From positions 1-64,000 of the forward strand of contig NZ_MRCC01000016.1 in assembly GCF_001904655.1 (NCBI RefSeq): a DNA stretch of 64,000 nucleotides, read 5' to 3'. Shown here piece after piece: positions 37,253 to 47,435 of this stretch. Every line of letters begins with the position of its first letter. Within the stretch, counting starts at the first letter, position 1. A model generated the notes under the pieces. The model searched no databases. It worked only from the letters and a program-made list of their open reading frames with translations, and was not told where the DNA came from. The position numbers and the translations under genes are program-made. Origin of the DNA: Chroogloeocystis siderophila 5.2 s.c.1 (GTDB taxonomy: Bacteria > Cyanobacteriota > Cyanobacteriia > Cyanobacteriales > Chroococcidiopsidaceae).

Positions 37253-37870
37253 TTAGGTCTTTTTTATCCCCATTCTCATTTCTGCTAAACGCTGTCGCGC
37301 TTTAGTGTCTATAGAGTTTGCTAAAAAACGGCTAGCTGGTTTTCTAGCCGAGGTTTTTTCCCGCCGCATTCTACAAGCTGTTGTTTGTACCTCGAACTTA
37401 AGTTGTGCTGCTGACAACCATTCTGCCCCATAACCTACTACTGTCAATTGCTGTGCTCTATCAGATGTAGCAACAATTATGCGAGAAATGCGAGAGTAGA
37501 TTGGTAGTTTACTATTTTTGTTCGTAGTATCGTTAGGCTCGATACCGCGCAGATATGGTCGAAACCCTGCACACAGTTTTTCGATGTATGTATCAGCAGT
37601 TTCACCAAAATTTGTGTAGTAAACGGACAAAGTTTCTGTAATGACTTCGTAGTTACTACAGGTATTTTGATAATGAGCATCAAAGACGACTTGAGTAATA
37701 TATCCTTGATAGGCGCTGTAATTTGTCAAGTCTTCGATTAATTGCCAACGCGACGCTTCTAGTCCGTCGCTATCTCGTATCTTTTTTAAACAAGACCAAG
37801 CGCCAATTATATTGTAGCCGTCAACAAGGAGGACAGCTTGTGGTGAGGAACGGGGCATGATGACCAGCAA
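37253..37870 (-). CDS. NYN-domain (YacP-like) putative ribonuclease
   Basis: The 205-residue protein opens with AVLLVDGYNIIGAW, the NYN/PIN-like signature with a catalytic aspartate. It continues with QVVFDAHYQN, an acidic TADTYIEKLC and IIVATSDRAQQLTVVGYGAEWLSA. This is the YacP/Rae1 family, associated with ribosome-linked mRNA cleavage in Bacillus. A basic C-terminal tail (RMRREKTSARK...) may bind RNA. It lies just outside the integrated element on the chromosomal side. The first ATG used could be replaced by an ATG four codons later (MPRSSP). Confidence 0.85.
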   Translation of the reverse strand: MLVIMPRSSPQAVLLVDGYNIIGAWSCLKKIRDSDGLEASRWQLIEDLTNYSAYQGYITQVVFDAHYQNTCSNYEVITETLSVYYTNFGETADTYIEKLCAGFRPYLRGIEPNDTTNKNSKLPIYSRISRIIVATSDRAQQLTVVGYGAEWLSAAQLKFEVQTTACRMRREKTSARKPASRFLANSIDTKARQRLAEMRMGIKKT

Positions 37871-38132
37871 GTATTGCTAAAGTTAACATTATTTATTCAT
37901 ATCTTAATAGTAATCGAGGTATATCCTATAACATTTTGATAGATACACGTAGAGGACGCGCTTCGCAGGCTCGTGTTTTATGGTTAAAACAGGCGCTGCT
38001 AGGTAACGTTTAGCTAGTGCGCAATGGAATAGTTCAGAGCCTCTATAATTCTCTAACTATTTTGATCATGACCACAAACAGAAGCTCAAGCTTTGGCTGT
38101 GTTGGTCACATTTTCAGATAGAAATGCATTGA

Positions 38133-38807
38133 TTAGGATGCTAATTCTACTTGCATCAAACGCTGTTTCAGCCGCTGCGGATCGCCACGATCTACTACGC
38201 AGCCCTTTTCTAGCAGAAACGCCCCATCGCAATAATCGAGTTCATCTAAGCGATGCGTTACCCACAAAGCTGTTAAATTGCGGCTTTTAACTAACCGTCT
38301 TACTTGTGCAACTAAGTCGAGTTGGCTATCTGGATCGAGGAGTGCTGTTGGTTCATCTAATAGTAGCACTTCGCTTTGCCGTGCGATCGCACCGGCGATC
38401 GCCACTCTTTGTTTTTGACCCCCACTTAATGCATAGATGGGTCTGCGCTGTAACTCTAGGAGATTGACTGCTGCTAGCGCTTCAGCGACTCGATGACGGA
38501 CTTGAGTTGGAGATAGTTTTTCTTCTACCAACCCAAAAGCGACATCAGCGCCAACAGTTGGCATGACAAGTTGGTGGTCAGGATTTTGGAATACAAAACC
38601 CACAGGCGCTAAAACTTGGCGATCGCCCGACGTAGGAGTTAATAGACCTGCTAAAAGTTTTAGAAGCGTTGATTTTCCACTACCATTAGTTCCTAGCAGC
38701 ATCCAAAACTCGCCCTGCGGAACTTCTAAGGTGCATGATTTTAAGACATCTGCGCCGTTAGACCAACTAAAGTATAAATCGCGCACCTGAATGGCAAATT
38801 CAGCCAT
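38133..38807 (-). CDS. ABC transporter ATP-binding protein (CbiO/EcfA-like)
   Basis: This 224-residue stand-alone ATPase subunit has Walker A GTNGSGKSTLLKLLAG, the Q-loop FQNPDHQLVMPTVGADVAFG, signature LSGGQKQRVAIAGAIA, Walker B VLLLDEPTALLD and the switch VTHRLDEL. The FQNPDxQ loop is typical of energy-coupling-factor and cobalt/nickel-type ATPases. No permease is adjacent. The substrate is unknown. It follows the small conserved protein gene after 20 bases and could share its transcript. Confidence 0.9.
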   Translation of the reverse strand: MAEFAIQVRDLYFSWSNGADVLKSCTLEVPQGEFWMLLGTNGSGKSTLLKLLAGLLTPTSGDRQVLAPVGFVFQNPDHQLVMPTVGADVAFGLVEEKLSPTQVRHRVAEALAAVNLLELQRRPIYALSGGQKQRVAIAGAIARQSEVLLLDEPTALLDPDSQLDLVAQVRRLVKSRNLTALWVTHRLDELDYCDGAFLLEKGCVVDRGDPQRLKQRLMQVELAS

Positions 38808-38827
38808 ATAACCACCAACTGTTAAGT

Positions 38828-39094
38828 TTATTCTGCTAATGCAAAGAAGCCAGGAGGTCTACCACTAGCCGCAGCACCTGTTTTTTGAGACATCTGAATG
38901 CTAGAAATGTCACTCGCGCGTACAGCGACTTTTTTTTCTGTCTGACCCTCACAGGTTAATTCTATAACTTCAGTGCTACCAGAGCGCATAGCTTGTAACA
39001 GTTGCTGATAAACAGCTTCTGCATCTTCTGTAACCTTGCGTTGCACCGAGACGGGAAAGGGTGTGTTTTTGAGCGTTAAATCAATGTTAAACAT
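38828..39094 (-). CDS. Small conserved cyanobacterial protein
   Basis: The 88-residue protein starts MFNIDLTLKNTPFPVSVQRKVTEDAEAVYQQLLQAM and has VIELTCEGQTEKKVAVRASDISSIQMS, then a GAAASGRPPGFFALAE tail. The pattern suggests one beta-rich domain. It is familiar to me as a hypothetical protein of cyanobacteria and possibly plastids. It precedes the ABC ATPase in the same direction with a 20-base gap and is probably co-transcribed with it. Confidence 0.7.
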   Translation of the reverse strand: MFNIDLTLKNTPFPVSVQRKVTEDAEAVYQQLLQAMRSGSTEVIELTCEGQTEKKVAVRASDISSIQMSQKTGAAASGRPPGFFALAE

Positions 39095-39421
39095 TGTAAC
39101 TGTTTATGTACTTATTAGCTATAAATCTCATTTTCATTTTAGCTAGCACGCGAGTATCAACACGAAAATTTTGGTTTATATCAAGCGATAGTTGCTAAAT
39201 TTCTTTAGTTATGAGTTGCTTCACTTAGTTTAACCAAAGATTAAATTCTGGCAAGGATATTGTCATAAAACGAGGTTTAGTAGTACAAATATGATTAGAA
39301 TAGGTAAAGAATCGTAAAGTAAGTTGACAAATCAACTCGTATCCTGCTTTCGGTAGTTGTAAAATTACCAAATAAAGGTGGACGATTCTAACACGAAATT
39401 ATAATATCTGGAGTTTTTGCT
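39095..39421. promoter_or_regulatory. psbD: psbD upstream region
   Basis: This 327-bp gap lies between divergent genes. It contains a TTGACA (about 39323) inside GTTGACAAATCAAC, and GGAG about seven bases before the psbD ATG. A convincing -10 at standard spacing is not visible, so the start site is undefined. Light-responsive control is expected for a second psbD copy but cannot be read here. Confidence 0.4.
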
Positions 39422-40477
39422 ATGACAATAGCAGTAGGACAGCCAGCGAGTCGAGGATGGTTTGACGTCGTTGATGACTGGCTAAAACGAGATAGATTCG
39501 TATTCATCGGGTGGTCAGGACTGTTACTATTTCCCTGCGCGTACATGGCGTTAGGGGGATGGCTAACCGGAACAACATTCGTGACATCGTGGTACACGCA
39601 CGGAATTGCATCGTCATATTTAGAAGGATGCAACTTCTTAACAGTAGCAGTATCAACACCAGCAAACAGCATGGGACACTCATTGCTGTTCTTGTGGGGG
39701 CCAGAAGCGCAGTGGGACTTCACACGTTGGTGTCAGATGGGCGGATTGTGGACATTCGTAGCACTACACGGAGCATTTGCCCTGATTGGCTTCATGCTCC
39801 GGCAATTTGAGATTGCCCGCCTAGTGGGAGTCCGGCCCTACAACGCGTTGGCATTCAGTGCACCGATTGCGGTATTCGTCAGCGTGTTCTTGATGTACCC
39901 CTTGGGACAATCAGGATGGTTTTTTGCTCCCAGCTTTGGCGTAGCAGCGATTTTCCGCTTCTTGCTATTTTTCCAAGGATTCCACAACTGGACACTCAAC
40001 CCCTTCCACATGATGGGAGTAGCCGGCGTGTTAGGTGGGGCGTTGTTGTGTGCGATTCACGGTGCAACCGTAGAGAACACACTATTTGAAGACGGTGACA
40101 AAGCCAACACGTTCCGTGCGTTCAACCCAACACAAGCGGAAGAAACCTACAGCATGGTGACCGCGAACCGCTTCTGGTCGCAAATTTTCGGGATTGCGTT
40201 TTCCAACAAGCGTTGGTTGCACTTTTTCATGTTGTTTGTGCCGGTCACTGGCTTGTGGATGAGTGCGGTAGGAGTTGTCGGTTTAGCACTTAACTTGCGG
40301 GCGTATGATTTCGTCTCGCAAGAGTTGCGTGCGGCAGAAGACCCCGAATTCGAGACATTCTACACCAAAAACATTCTGCTCAATGAAGGTATTCGGGCTT
40401 GGATGGCTCCCCAAGACCAGCCTCACGAGCATTTCCAATTCCCTGAAGAAGTATTGCCTCGTGGTAATGCTTTGTAA
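39422..40477 (+). CDS. psbD: Photosystem II D2 protein, monocistronic (psbD2-like)
   Basis: D2 pairs with D1 in the photosystem II reaction centre and carries quinone QA. The 351-residue protein is full length, with [48 protein letters not shown] (the redox tyrosine YD), the chlorophyll/iron histidine regions and the [15 protein letters not shown] end. In most cyanobacteria psbC starts inside the end of psbD. Here the overlapping GTG (40461) opens only nine codons including the stop, and no CP43 gene follows. That is the arrangement of psbD2, the extra high-light-responsive copy known in model strains. Confidence 0.97.
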   Translation: MTIAVGQPASRGWFDVVDDWLKRDRFVFIGWSGLLLFPCAYMALGGWLTGTTFVTSWYTHGIASSYLEGCNFLTVAVSTPANSMGHSLLFLWGPEAQWDFTRWCQMGGLWTFVALHGAFALIGFMLRQFEIARLVGVRPYNALAFSAPIAVFVSVFLMYPLGQSGWFFAPSFGVAAIFRFLLFFQGFHNWTLNPFHMMGVAGVLGGALLCAIHGATVENTLFEDGDKANTFRAFNPTQAEETYSMVTANRFWSQIFGIAFSNKRWLHFFMLFVPVTGLWMSAVGVVGLALNLRAYDFVSQELRAAEDPEFETFYTKNILLNEGIRAWMAPQDQPHEHFQFPEEVLPRGNAL

Positions 40478-40503
40478 GGCGGCTTGAAACAATAGTCTAG
40501 AAG

Positions 40504-40530
40504 TCCCTGCCTGAAAAGGTAGGGATTTTT
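40504..40530 (+). terminator. Rho-independent terminator after psbD
   Basis: TCCCTGCC and GGTAGGGA pair (one G-T wobble) around TGAAAA, followed by five T residues, 27 bases after the psbD stop. It supports a monocistronic psbD transcript. Confidence 0.85.
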
Positions 40531-40650
40531 CTATTTGTAGTCAAAATTGAGAAAATCATGTGTTATCTTGAATAAGGTTGAACAAACCCAGAGCTAAATA
40601 CTCTGCCCTTTAGAGATTTAGTCCGGTTAGGCAACAAGGAGGTGATGCCC

Positions 40651-40722
40651 ATGATAGAAAGTAGTAAACGCGTGGGTCATCAGGTTGGAGCAAGCCGGCT
40701 GTGTGCCGGGGCTGTTCTCTAA
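40651..40722 (+). CDS. Possible 23-aa peptide on a short transcript downstream of psbD
   Basis: An ATG at 40651 has a near-perfect AAGGAGG eight bases upstream and opens a 23-codon frame (MIESSKRVGHQVG, then a Cys-containing end). An in-frame ATG at 40645 is too close to the ribosome-binding site. A strong terminator lies about 105 bases after the stop and the psbD terminator lies upstream, so this is its own small transcription unit. It could be a micro-protein or a leader/regulatory RNA. I cannot place it in a known family. Confidence 0.45.
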   Translation: MIESSKRVGHQVGASRLCAGAVL

Positions 40723-40826
40723 AAGTTAGCTTTAGTCTTATTGATAGACTAAAACAACTCAATTAGCTAGGCTGATTTTCGGAGTTCCTTCCGGCAGTCT
40801 GGTTCCAATCTGAAGACCCAACTAGA

Positions 40827-40877
40827 CCGCTCTCACTTAGATCTCCTTGATCTCCTGTGAGAGCGGATAGTTTTTTT
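40827..40877 (+). terminator. Strong rho-independent terminator of the short transcript
   Basis: Perfect 10-bp arms CCGCTCTCAC/GTGAGAGCGG enclose an inner AGATC/GATCT stem, and seven T residues follow almost at once. It lies about 70 bases before the convergent RTX gene end and fits forward transcription from the 40.6-kb unit. Confidence 0.85.
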
Positions 40878-40943
40878 GGGGTATTTGGTAATCGATAAGC
40901 AAAAAGATTTTCACTATCAATTACCTTTGTGAGTGTTCTAAAT

Positions 40944-43900
40944 TCAACTGAGATTACGGGTGATATCTGGAGCAACTAATAAAGTTGCAGTACCAGAAGT
41001 GTAACGATGGTATTGGTTGCCATCATCCAGTGTTGTCCCCTCAAACAGCCATCCTTGCCCAGTCGAGATGAGCGAGTCACCAGCATTACCATTGACAATC
41101 AATTGATTAGTTGAATCAGATAAATTGAGTAAATCTAAGCGCGTTAGTTGCAAAGTATTGTCGCCTGAACCCGTCAAGTCAATAATCTCAATACTGCGAA
41201 TGCGGTTATTGGGAATTGCGGTTAAATCAAGCGTGACGCCACTACCACCGATAGCCAAAGTATCTGTACCACTACCGCCATCCATGCGGCGATTTTGAGG
41301 GCTATAGATCAGGACATCATCACCAGCACCACCGTAGAGAACGTTACTACCACCGCCACCACGCAAAGTATCATTGCCAAGTCCACCAATGAGAATGTCA
41401 TCTGTCTCAGTGCCAATGAGTAAGTCATTACCTGCTGTTCCTTGACGTGTCACTTGTCCTGTGAAGTCTTGTCCATAAATGACGTAGCTTTCTCCTGCAC
41501 CAACACGACCATTAGGACTAGCACCAGGAGCGCCTAGAATAATGTCATCATAGCCATCACCGTTGATATCTCCTGCGTTACTTACTGCAAGATTGTTGCT
41601 GTTAATAATAAAGCCATTGCTGCCATCAATTGTTGTCAAATCAAAACGAGCATCGAAGCTTGAATTACCAAATAATACATAGGTTTCTCGGCTAGGAAAA
41701 GCTCCACTGATAATCAAGTCATCAAAACCATCACTGTTGACATCTCCGGCATTACTTACGGCAAAGTTGTTGCCCTCAATCACAAAGCCATTGCTGCCAT
41801 CGAGAGTTGCGACATCAACACGGGCATCGAATCCTGTGGTTTTGCCAAACACCACATAGCTTTCTTGGGCACCAGGTGCGTTAACAATAATGTCATCAAG
41901 CCCGTCACCGTTGACATCTCCGGCATTGCTTACTGAAATAGCAGTAGAGTCGTTACTAATATTAATTCCATCAATGACAAAGCCATTGCTGCCATCGAGA
42001 GTTGCGACATCAACGCGGGCATCAAATCCTGTGGTTTTGCCAAACACTACATAGCTTTCTTGACTACCAGAAGCACCGATAATGATGTCATCAAGCCCGT
42101 CACCGTTGACATCTCCGGTATTGCTTACTGAAATAGCAGCAGAGTAACCACTCAAATCAATTCCCTGCAGGACAAAACCATTACTACCATCAAGTGTTTC
42201 CAAATCAAGACGAGCATCAAATCCTGTCTCTTTGCCAAATATCACATAGCTTTCTGCTGCGAATAATTGACCATAAAGATTAACATCAGAAGTGCCAATA
42301 ATGATGTCATCAAAGCCATCACCGTTAATATCTCCCGCATTACTTACCGAAAGTGGAAAGGAAACGGAGTAGAAGAGATCGACATTATTCCCCTCGATCG
42401 CAAAGCCATTACTACCATCGAGCGTTGCTAAATCAAGACGAGCATCGAATCCTGTTGCTTTGCCAAACACTACATATACTTGTGTTCCTGAGTCATATAT
42501 GCGATTACCATAATCATCAACGCGGTCACGAGAGGAACCACTCGTGCCAATCAGAACATCAGCAAAACCATCACCATTGATATCACCAGCACTACTAACT
42601 GAAATAGTAGAAATATCGTAGTTATCAATTCCTTCAATGACAAAGCCGTTGCTACCATCAAGAGTTGCTAATTGGACATTGGCATCAAACTCAGAAGCTT
42701 GACCAAAAACTACATAACTACGTGACAATCCCCTACGAACTATATTGCCATTTCCACCAATAATGAGATCATCAAACCCGTCACCGTTAATATCTCCTGC
42801 ACTACTTACTGAGTTACCTGCGGGAAACCGAAAGTCACCTTGCAAAGTAAAGCCATTACTGCCGTCGAGTTCAAACAGAGATAGGTTAGCGCCATTGTTA
42901 TTGAAGCTGAAGTAAGCTTCATTAATATCAAGTGCTGTAGTGCTTTGGATAATAGCAATTAGTTCATCTGTTGCACCTTGTTGCCTATAGTAAAGTGCTG
43001 TGCCTGTTGGTAAGCTTTCGGGGGAAGCAGCTAAGTAGTAATCTGAACGTGTGCCGTTGAGTCGAATAGTATCTTCATCAGGGTTAAAGTCTGTAATTAA
43101 GGCATAATCGCCAAAACCAGGAGTTGTCGGGTTGCCATCGTTGTAAAAGACAGTTGTGGCACTGCCTAAAATAAAGAGGTCGCTGCCACTTCCACCAGTC
43201 AGTGTGTCTATTTCACCGATGCCGCGATTTGTACCGGCAAGGATATCATCACCTGCACCACCATCAAGCAAGTCGTTACCAGCTTGTCCTCGTAGAGTAT
43301 TATTCGATGAGTTGCCAATAATGATGTTGTCTAAACTATTGCCCGTGCCACTAATGCCAGAACTAAAAATCCTGCCTTCGTCAACTTCTTGTTCAGCAAG
43401 TGTCAGGTTTTCTATGTTATCTCCCAAAGAATAGCTATTGTAGGCAATAACTGTATCTATACCCGCATTGGGAGCTTCAATGATGCGATCGCCTGATTCA
43501 ACTATGATGTATGTATCGTTGCCATCGCCACCAACTAAGAGATCTGGGCTGCCATCTCCATAAAAGAAGAGAAAGTCGTATAAAAAGAAACTCCGGCGAA
43601 TATTAACGTCACTAGGAATTAGAGTATCGTCACCATCACCACCGTAAAGGATGTCGCTACCGCCGCCACCATCGAGACTATCGTTACCCGCGCCGCCATA
43701 GAGAGTATCGTTACCCTCGTTACCGAAGAGGCGATCGTTTCCTACTCCACCATCAAGAAGATCGTTGAAATTGCCGCCGTAGAGTGTATCATTACCAGCA
43801 CCGCCAAAGAGAGTATTATTTCCTCCGGCATAGCCGATTTGATCGCCATAAAGGACATCGTTACCATCGCCACCGTAGAGGATGTCATTGCCAGTTCCAC

Positions 43901-44348
43901 CGATGAGAGTATCATTACCAGCACCGCCAAACAGAGTATCGTTACCCGCTAAGCCAGAAATAATATTGTTACCACTATTACCAACAATCCGGTTAGCAAG
44001 TGCATTTCCTGTGCCGTTGATGTTGCGATTTCCCGTGAGAATGAGATTTTCAACATTATTTGGCAGTGTGTAGCTGACGGAAGAGCGTACAGTATCTATA
44101 CCTGCGTTGGCAGCTTCCACAACGATATCGCCTACATTATTGATGATATAAACATCGTTTCCTACTCCACCAATGAGTGAGTCAATTCCTGCTCCACCGT
44201 TAAGTGTATCGTTGCCTCTACCGCCGTAAAGCGTGTCATTGCCTGCTAACCCTAGCAGCAGATCGTTGCCTGCTAAGCCAAAAATCGTATCAGCAAATCT
44301 TGTTCCTACTAACGTATCGTCGCCTGGGGTGCCTCGGATGATTGCCAT
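40944..44348 (-). CDS. RTX calcium-binding repeat / FG-GAP (integrin alpha-like) secreted protein
   Basis: The 1134-residue protein begins with [19 protein letters not shown] and many GGxGxDxL(Y/F)GG calcium-binding nonapeptides (about 5-290 and 335-400). Seven FG-GAP modules follow (about 500-960), each with a DGSNGF phrase, S(N/S)AGD(I/V)NxDGxDD(I/L/V) and a YV(V/I/L)FG strand. A second RTX block is at about 970-1030. No N-terminal signal peptide is visible, as usual for type I secretion substrates. Several modules are nearly identical at DNA level, so copy number may vary by recombination. Probably a surface or extracellular adhesin-like protein. Confidence 0.9.
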   Translation of the reverse strand: MAIIRGTPGDDTLVGTRFADTIFGLAGNDLLLGLAGNDTLYGGRGNDTLNGGAGIDSLIGGVGNDVYIINNVGDIVVEAANAGIDTVRSSVSYTLPNNVENLILTGNRNINGTGNALANRIVGNSGNNIISGLAGNDTLFGGAGNDTLIGGTGNDILYGGDGNDVLYGDQIGYAGGNNTLFGGAGNDTLYGGNFNDLLDGGVGNDRLFGNEGNDTLYGGAGNDSLDGGGGSDILYGGDGDDTLIPSDVNIRRSFFLYDFLFFYGDGSPDLLVGGDGNDTYIIVESGDRIIEAPNAGIDTVIAYNSYSLGDNIENLTLAEQEVDEGRIFSSGISGTGNSLDNIIIGNSSNNTLRGQAGNDLLDGGAGDDILAGTNRGIGEIDTLTGGSGSDLFILGSATTVFYNDGNPTTPGFGDYALITDFNPDEDTIRLNGTRSDYYLAASPESLPTGTALYYRQQGATDELIAIIQSTTALDINEAYFSFNNNGANLSLFELDGSNGFTLQGDFRFPAGNSVSSAGDINGDGFDDLIIGGNGNIVRRGLSRSYVVFGQASEFDANVQLATLDGSNGFVIEGIDNYDISTISVSSAGDINGDGFADVLIGTSGSSRDRVDDYGNRIYDSGTQVYVVFGKATGFDARLDLATLDGSNGFAIEGNNVDLFYSVSFPLSVSNAGDINGDGFDDIIIGTSDVNLYGQLFAAESYVIFGKETGFDARLDLETLDGSNGFVLQGIDLSGYSAAISVSNTGDVNGDGLDDIIIGASGSQESYVVFGKTTGFDARVDVATLDGSNGFVIDGINISNDSTAISVSNAGDVNGDGLDDIIVNAPGAQESYVVFGKTTGFDARVDVATLDGSNGFVIEGNNFAVSNAGDVNSDGFDDLIISGAFPSRETYVLFGNSSFDARFDLTTIDGSNGFIINSNNLAVSNAGDINGDGYDDIILGAPGASPNGRVGAGESYVIYGQDFTGQVTRQGTAGNDLLIGTETDDILIGGLGNDTLRGGGGSNVLYGGAGDDVLIYSPQNRRMDGGSGTDTLAIGGSGVTLDLTAIPNNRIRSIEIIDLTGSGDNTLQLTRLDLLNLSDSTNQLIVNGNAGDSLISTGQGWLFEGTTLDDGNQYHRYTSGTATLLVAPDITRNLS

Positions 44349-44745
44349 AGTGATGCCTTTTGCCTTTCTTAAATAACTTGAAAATTTCAGGCACTGGACA
44401 GAATAATTAAGTTGTTTTCCTAACAGGAAGCATGCAACTTAACTGTTCATAGTTTGATAATTTATCAAGAAGAGAAGTGTATTTTCTTCTTGTAGGTAGC
44501 ATAAGTCATCGAGCTATAGAAAATATAAAGTTTTAGTAAAGCTAAAGTAAAATAAGTCCAATAAAATAAAGCTTTGGTAAAGTTTTAAGCTGAGAAATTC
44601 GTAAGATGATAGGCAGCGATCGCGATCGCAATTAATAGTTGTTTTTAGTCACAATAGTATTTGATTTTGAAAAAGAGGAGTTCCTCAAATTAAAGGAACT
44701 CCAGCTTGACTAATTAATAACTACAGCCAAGTTGTAGGCATTGTG
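44349..44745. other. Intergenic region upstream of the RTX gene
   Basis: About 400 AT-rich bases hold the promoter side of the RTX gene and the 3' side of the small RHH gene. A double GCGATCGCGATCGC site lies at about 44617. I see no RNA structure or ORF. Confidence 0.4.
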
Positions 44746-44892
44746 CTAAGCATTATTTTTGACTTTAGCGTTTCTAATGAGTTGCCGCATTGTTGCCGCT
44801 AAACTTAAACCGGAAGCTTCTGCTAACTTTTCTAGCTTTTCTTTCTCCACATCATCAAGCCTAAGGGTTAGACTATGCTTTTTCTCCTTCAT
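44746..44892 (-). CDS. Ribbon-helix-helix (CopG/Arc-like) small protein
   Basis: This 48-residue protein reads MKEKKHSLTLRLDDVEKEKL, then a helix-turn SGLSLAATMRQLIRNA, the order of a ribbon-helix-helix DNA-binding dimer. GGAG lies about eight bases before the ATG. Such proteins are often antitoxins, but no toxin gene is adjacent; it may be a solitary antitoxin or an autoregulated repressor. A TACCA-ATA-TGGTA dyad just upstream is a likely operator. Confidence 0.75.
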   Translation of the reverse strand: MKEKKHSLTLRLDDVEKEKLEKLAEASGLSLAATMRQLIRNAKVKNNA

Positions 44893-44907
44893 AGCTATGC
44901 TCCACTG

Positions 44908-44920
44908 TACCAATATGGTA
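44908..44920. promoter_or_regulatory. Probable operator upstream of the RHH gene
   Basis: TACCAATATGGTA is a perfect dyad (5-bp arms, 3-bp spacer) 15 bases upstream of the RHH start codon, and TATGGYAT-like words recur beside it. RHH repressors commonly bind short dyads at their own promoters. Confidence 0.5.
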
Positions 44921-45020
44921 TCATTATGGCATAGTCAATAAAGCTGCAATCTTTGCCCTATGTGAATTGCGCCTACTTTCTACATATAATGAGTAGCTAA
45001 GGCGCACTAATTAAGCAAAC

Positions 45021-46832
45021 TTAGTAGCGGAATACTGTTCGCAAAACGCCAATGACAACATCATCATTATTCGCATTGTGATTTGGTGCTGTTAGCCAGA
45101 TCACACCAGGAGTGATTTGGATATTGTCGGTTAACTGATATCTATAAAATGCTTCGAGGTGAAGTGAAGTATCTGGATCAGCCTGTCCACCATTGAGAGT
45201 GCTAGAAATTTCTGTAACTTTGGGTTCCATACCTACGAAAATACCACCCAAGTTTCCTTCCCTACCTAAGTTAGGGAAAGCAAGACCTACTCCCCAGTTC
45301 CAGACAGTTGCATCACCCCTACCAATATAGCGCTGGTTCGCATATCCTACCCAACCACTAACCGCAAAATTAATGCCAAGTCCGAGTGTTCCTGATACTC
45401 CATAAGCATTAACCGAAACAGGTCTACCAAATGTGTCATTCGCCAGGTTACTACCAGTACTTGTTCCAAAGGGAATAAAGTCTGGATTGAGTTGGGGGTC
45501 TAAGCCTTCGCCAAAGAAGAACGAACGACTGTAGCTATTAATGTACGTCAATCCAATTCTGGCATTTTCGCTAGGACTGAAGATAACTTGCGCTAAAGCA
45601 CCGTAGTTACCATCGAATAAACCATTTTTTTCATTAGGTCTTGCTGCATTAATGCTAGGAACAAGATAACCCAAATTTAATTCCAAGTTGTCGCTAAAGA
45701 GGTGTCTTACACCTAATCCAGTACCACCGCTGTAGTTATAAATTGGATTGCGTAGCGCAAATAGCGAAACAGCCCCACCATCGAAATAAGGGTTAAGCTG
45801 AGAAGACGCATCTAAATCAACAAAACCATTACCTACCGCTGCAAGGTAAACATTTGTTCTAGAAGTGATTGGAAAACGGTATCGCAGCAATGAAAGTCCA
45901 ATGTCATTTCCGCTATCGCCATCAAATTCTACTCGACCTTCGTTTGTTAGTAGAGGACCACTATTTGTCCCGCCAAGCGGTGTAATGTTATTTCCTTGAA
46001 TACGTGTTGTTAGCAAGTCTGCACCAGTAAAACTGGTATTAAAGTTCAGTTGTGTTCTTTGACCTAGTGTAGGAATGCGGTCAATCGGTTCTCCGGCGGC
46101 GTTATCTCCTGCTAAAACACTTGTTGCAGCAATAACAATCTCTCCATTGAGCCGCGTTATTGTCGAAAATTGATTTGCTTCAAGTTCAGCAACTTGGGCT
46201 TCTAATGTATCAACACGACCGCGTATTGTTGCTAGTTCTCCAGTAAATTCCTCTTGTAATCGTCGCAAGACATCTAAATCTTCGCGGGTAACTTGATTTG
46301 CGGTTGCTGTCGTAATTAACTCATTCACTCGATCTAAACAAGCGTTTAGACCAGCTGCAAATTCATATCGCGTTAATGCACGATTACCTCGATAAGTACT
46401 ATCAGGGTAGCCAGCAATACAACCGTAGCGTTCAACTAATGACTGTAACGCTTGAAATGCCCAATCAGTAGGTTGGACATCTGACAGTTGCGATACTGAA
46501 GTTACTTGCCCCATTGGCTGTTGATTATTTGCTGTCAGTATATCAACTGGTAACGTATTGGTTTGCAATGAATTTATAGTAGATGTACTATTATTATCTA
46601 AGGGAAAATTATCTGCTATAAATGTCGATTCTTCTAGCTGAACGATCGAATCAACGACTAAGCTTTGTTGAGATTGAGTTAAAATACTCGGCTGTTCTTC
46701 TGCAATATTTGGTTCAGCAGAGCTTTCAATGTTCTCTTGAATAACTTGCGCAGATGTGGGAATTGTTGCAATTAAATTTGCAGCTATAACGCTTGCAAGC
46801 GGGGCTAAAACGTAATGTTGTTTTTTTTTCAT
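45021..46832 (-). CDS. SLH-domain OprB-type outer-membrane porin
   Basis: The 603-residue protein starts with a signal peptide (KKKQHYVLAPLASVIAANLIATIPTSAQ). Then come a glutamine/serine-rich linker, an SLH domain (VSQLSDVQPTDWAFQALQSLVERYGCIAGYPDSTYRGNRALTRYEFAAGLN in several steps, about 110-170), a short coiled coil (about 180-215) and a beta-barrel OprB region ending in Phe-Arg-Tyr. This is the major cyanobacterial porin type; the SLH anchors to peptidoglycan. Related porins are implicated in inorganic ion, including iron, uptake. Confidence 0.92.
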   Translation of the reverse strand: MKKKQHYVLAPLASVIAANLIATIPTSAQVIQENIESSAEPNIAEEQPSILTQSQQSLVVDSIVQLEESTFIADNFPLDNNSTSTINSLQTNTLPVDILTANNQQPMGQVTSVSQLSDVQPTDWAFQALQSLVERYGCIAGYPDSTYRGNRALTRYEFAAGLNACLDRVNELITTATANQVTREDLDVLRRLQEEFTGELATIRGRVDTLEAQVAELEANQFSTITRLNGEIVIAATSVLAGDNAAGEPIDRIPTLGQRTQLNFNTSFTGADLLTTRIQGNNITPLGGTNSGPLLTNEGRVEFDGDSGNDIGLSLLRYRFPITSRTNVYLAAVGNGFVDLDASSQLNPYFDGGAVSLFALRNPIYNYSGGTGLGVRHLFSDNLELNLGYLVPSINAARPNEKNGLFDGNYGALAQVIFSPSENARIGLTYINSYSRSFFFGEGLDPQLNPDFIPFGTSTGSNLANDTFGRPVSVNAYGVSGTLGLGINFAVSGWVGYANQRYIGRGDATVWNWGVGLAFPNLGREGNLGGIFVGMEPKVTEISSTLNGGQADPDTSLHLEAFYRYQLTDNIQITPGVIWLTAPNHNANNDDVVIGVLRTVFRY

Positions 46833-47435
46833 TTCTCCTCAATTTACTCTGTTTAATTAAGCTGCGTGTCAGCAAAAACAGAGCAACACCTTTAGTAGAC
46901 ATTGCATACACAAAACAACCTGTTAAGCCATATATGTTCTAGCTTTACAGGAATACTAGTTGTTTAATCACTTCCATAATTCTATAAATATTAGTCTGTT
47001 TATATTATCAACACTTTACAAAAATCAAACATTTGGCAAGCGAGTTGAAGGTTAACAGTTTTATATTTTTTGAGGTAAAATAACGTTGACAATCAGGACG
47101 TAGCTGGAATCATTAAAATAATTAATATTAGAGCAATCAACATCTATCTTAAGATTGAGAGCAACTATGTCTTTATAGTGTGATTAATTGTATAGTGAGA
47201 ATAACGACTAAGCTGTCCTATCATCTTTATAGTTGAAATAGAGAACTAGATAAAGTTTTAAGTTCTTATTTTCCAAGGTTACTTAGTCTAAATAAGTATA
47301 TTTTCCCTGCTTAGTTAGCAACAGGGATGAATGAAACTACACATTTCATCGTGTGAAGTTTTAATTTGGATTGTCGCTTATTAAATGTTGATGCATTAAC
47401 TTCAGTATTTTTACTGAAGCTTGAGGAGGGTTGTT
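46833..47435. other. 600-bp intergenic region between porin and symporter
   Basis: This AT-rich sequence separates divergent promoters of the porin and the symporter. The only strong signal is the GAGGAGG ribosome-binding site at 47423-47429 for the next gene. I see no terminator, ORF or clear repeat. Confidence 0.45.

Noticed and set aside
40461-40487. psbC starting inside psbD
   Set aside because: The overlapping GTG frame stops after eight sense codons and no CP43-like sequence follows.
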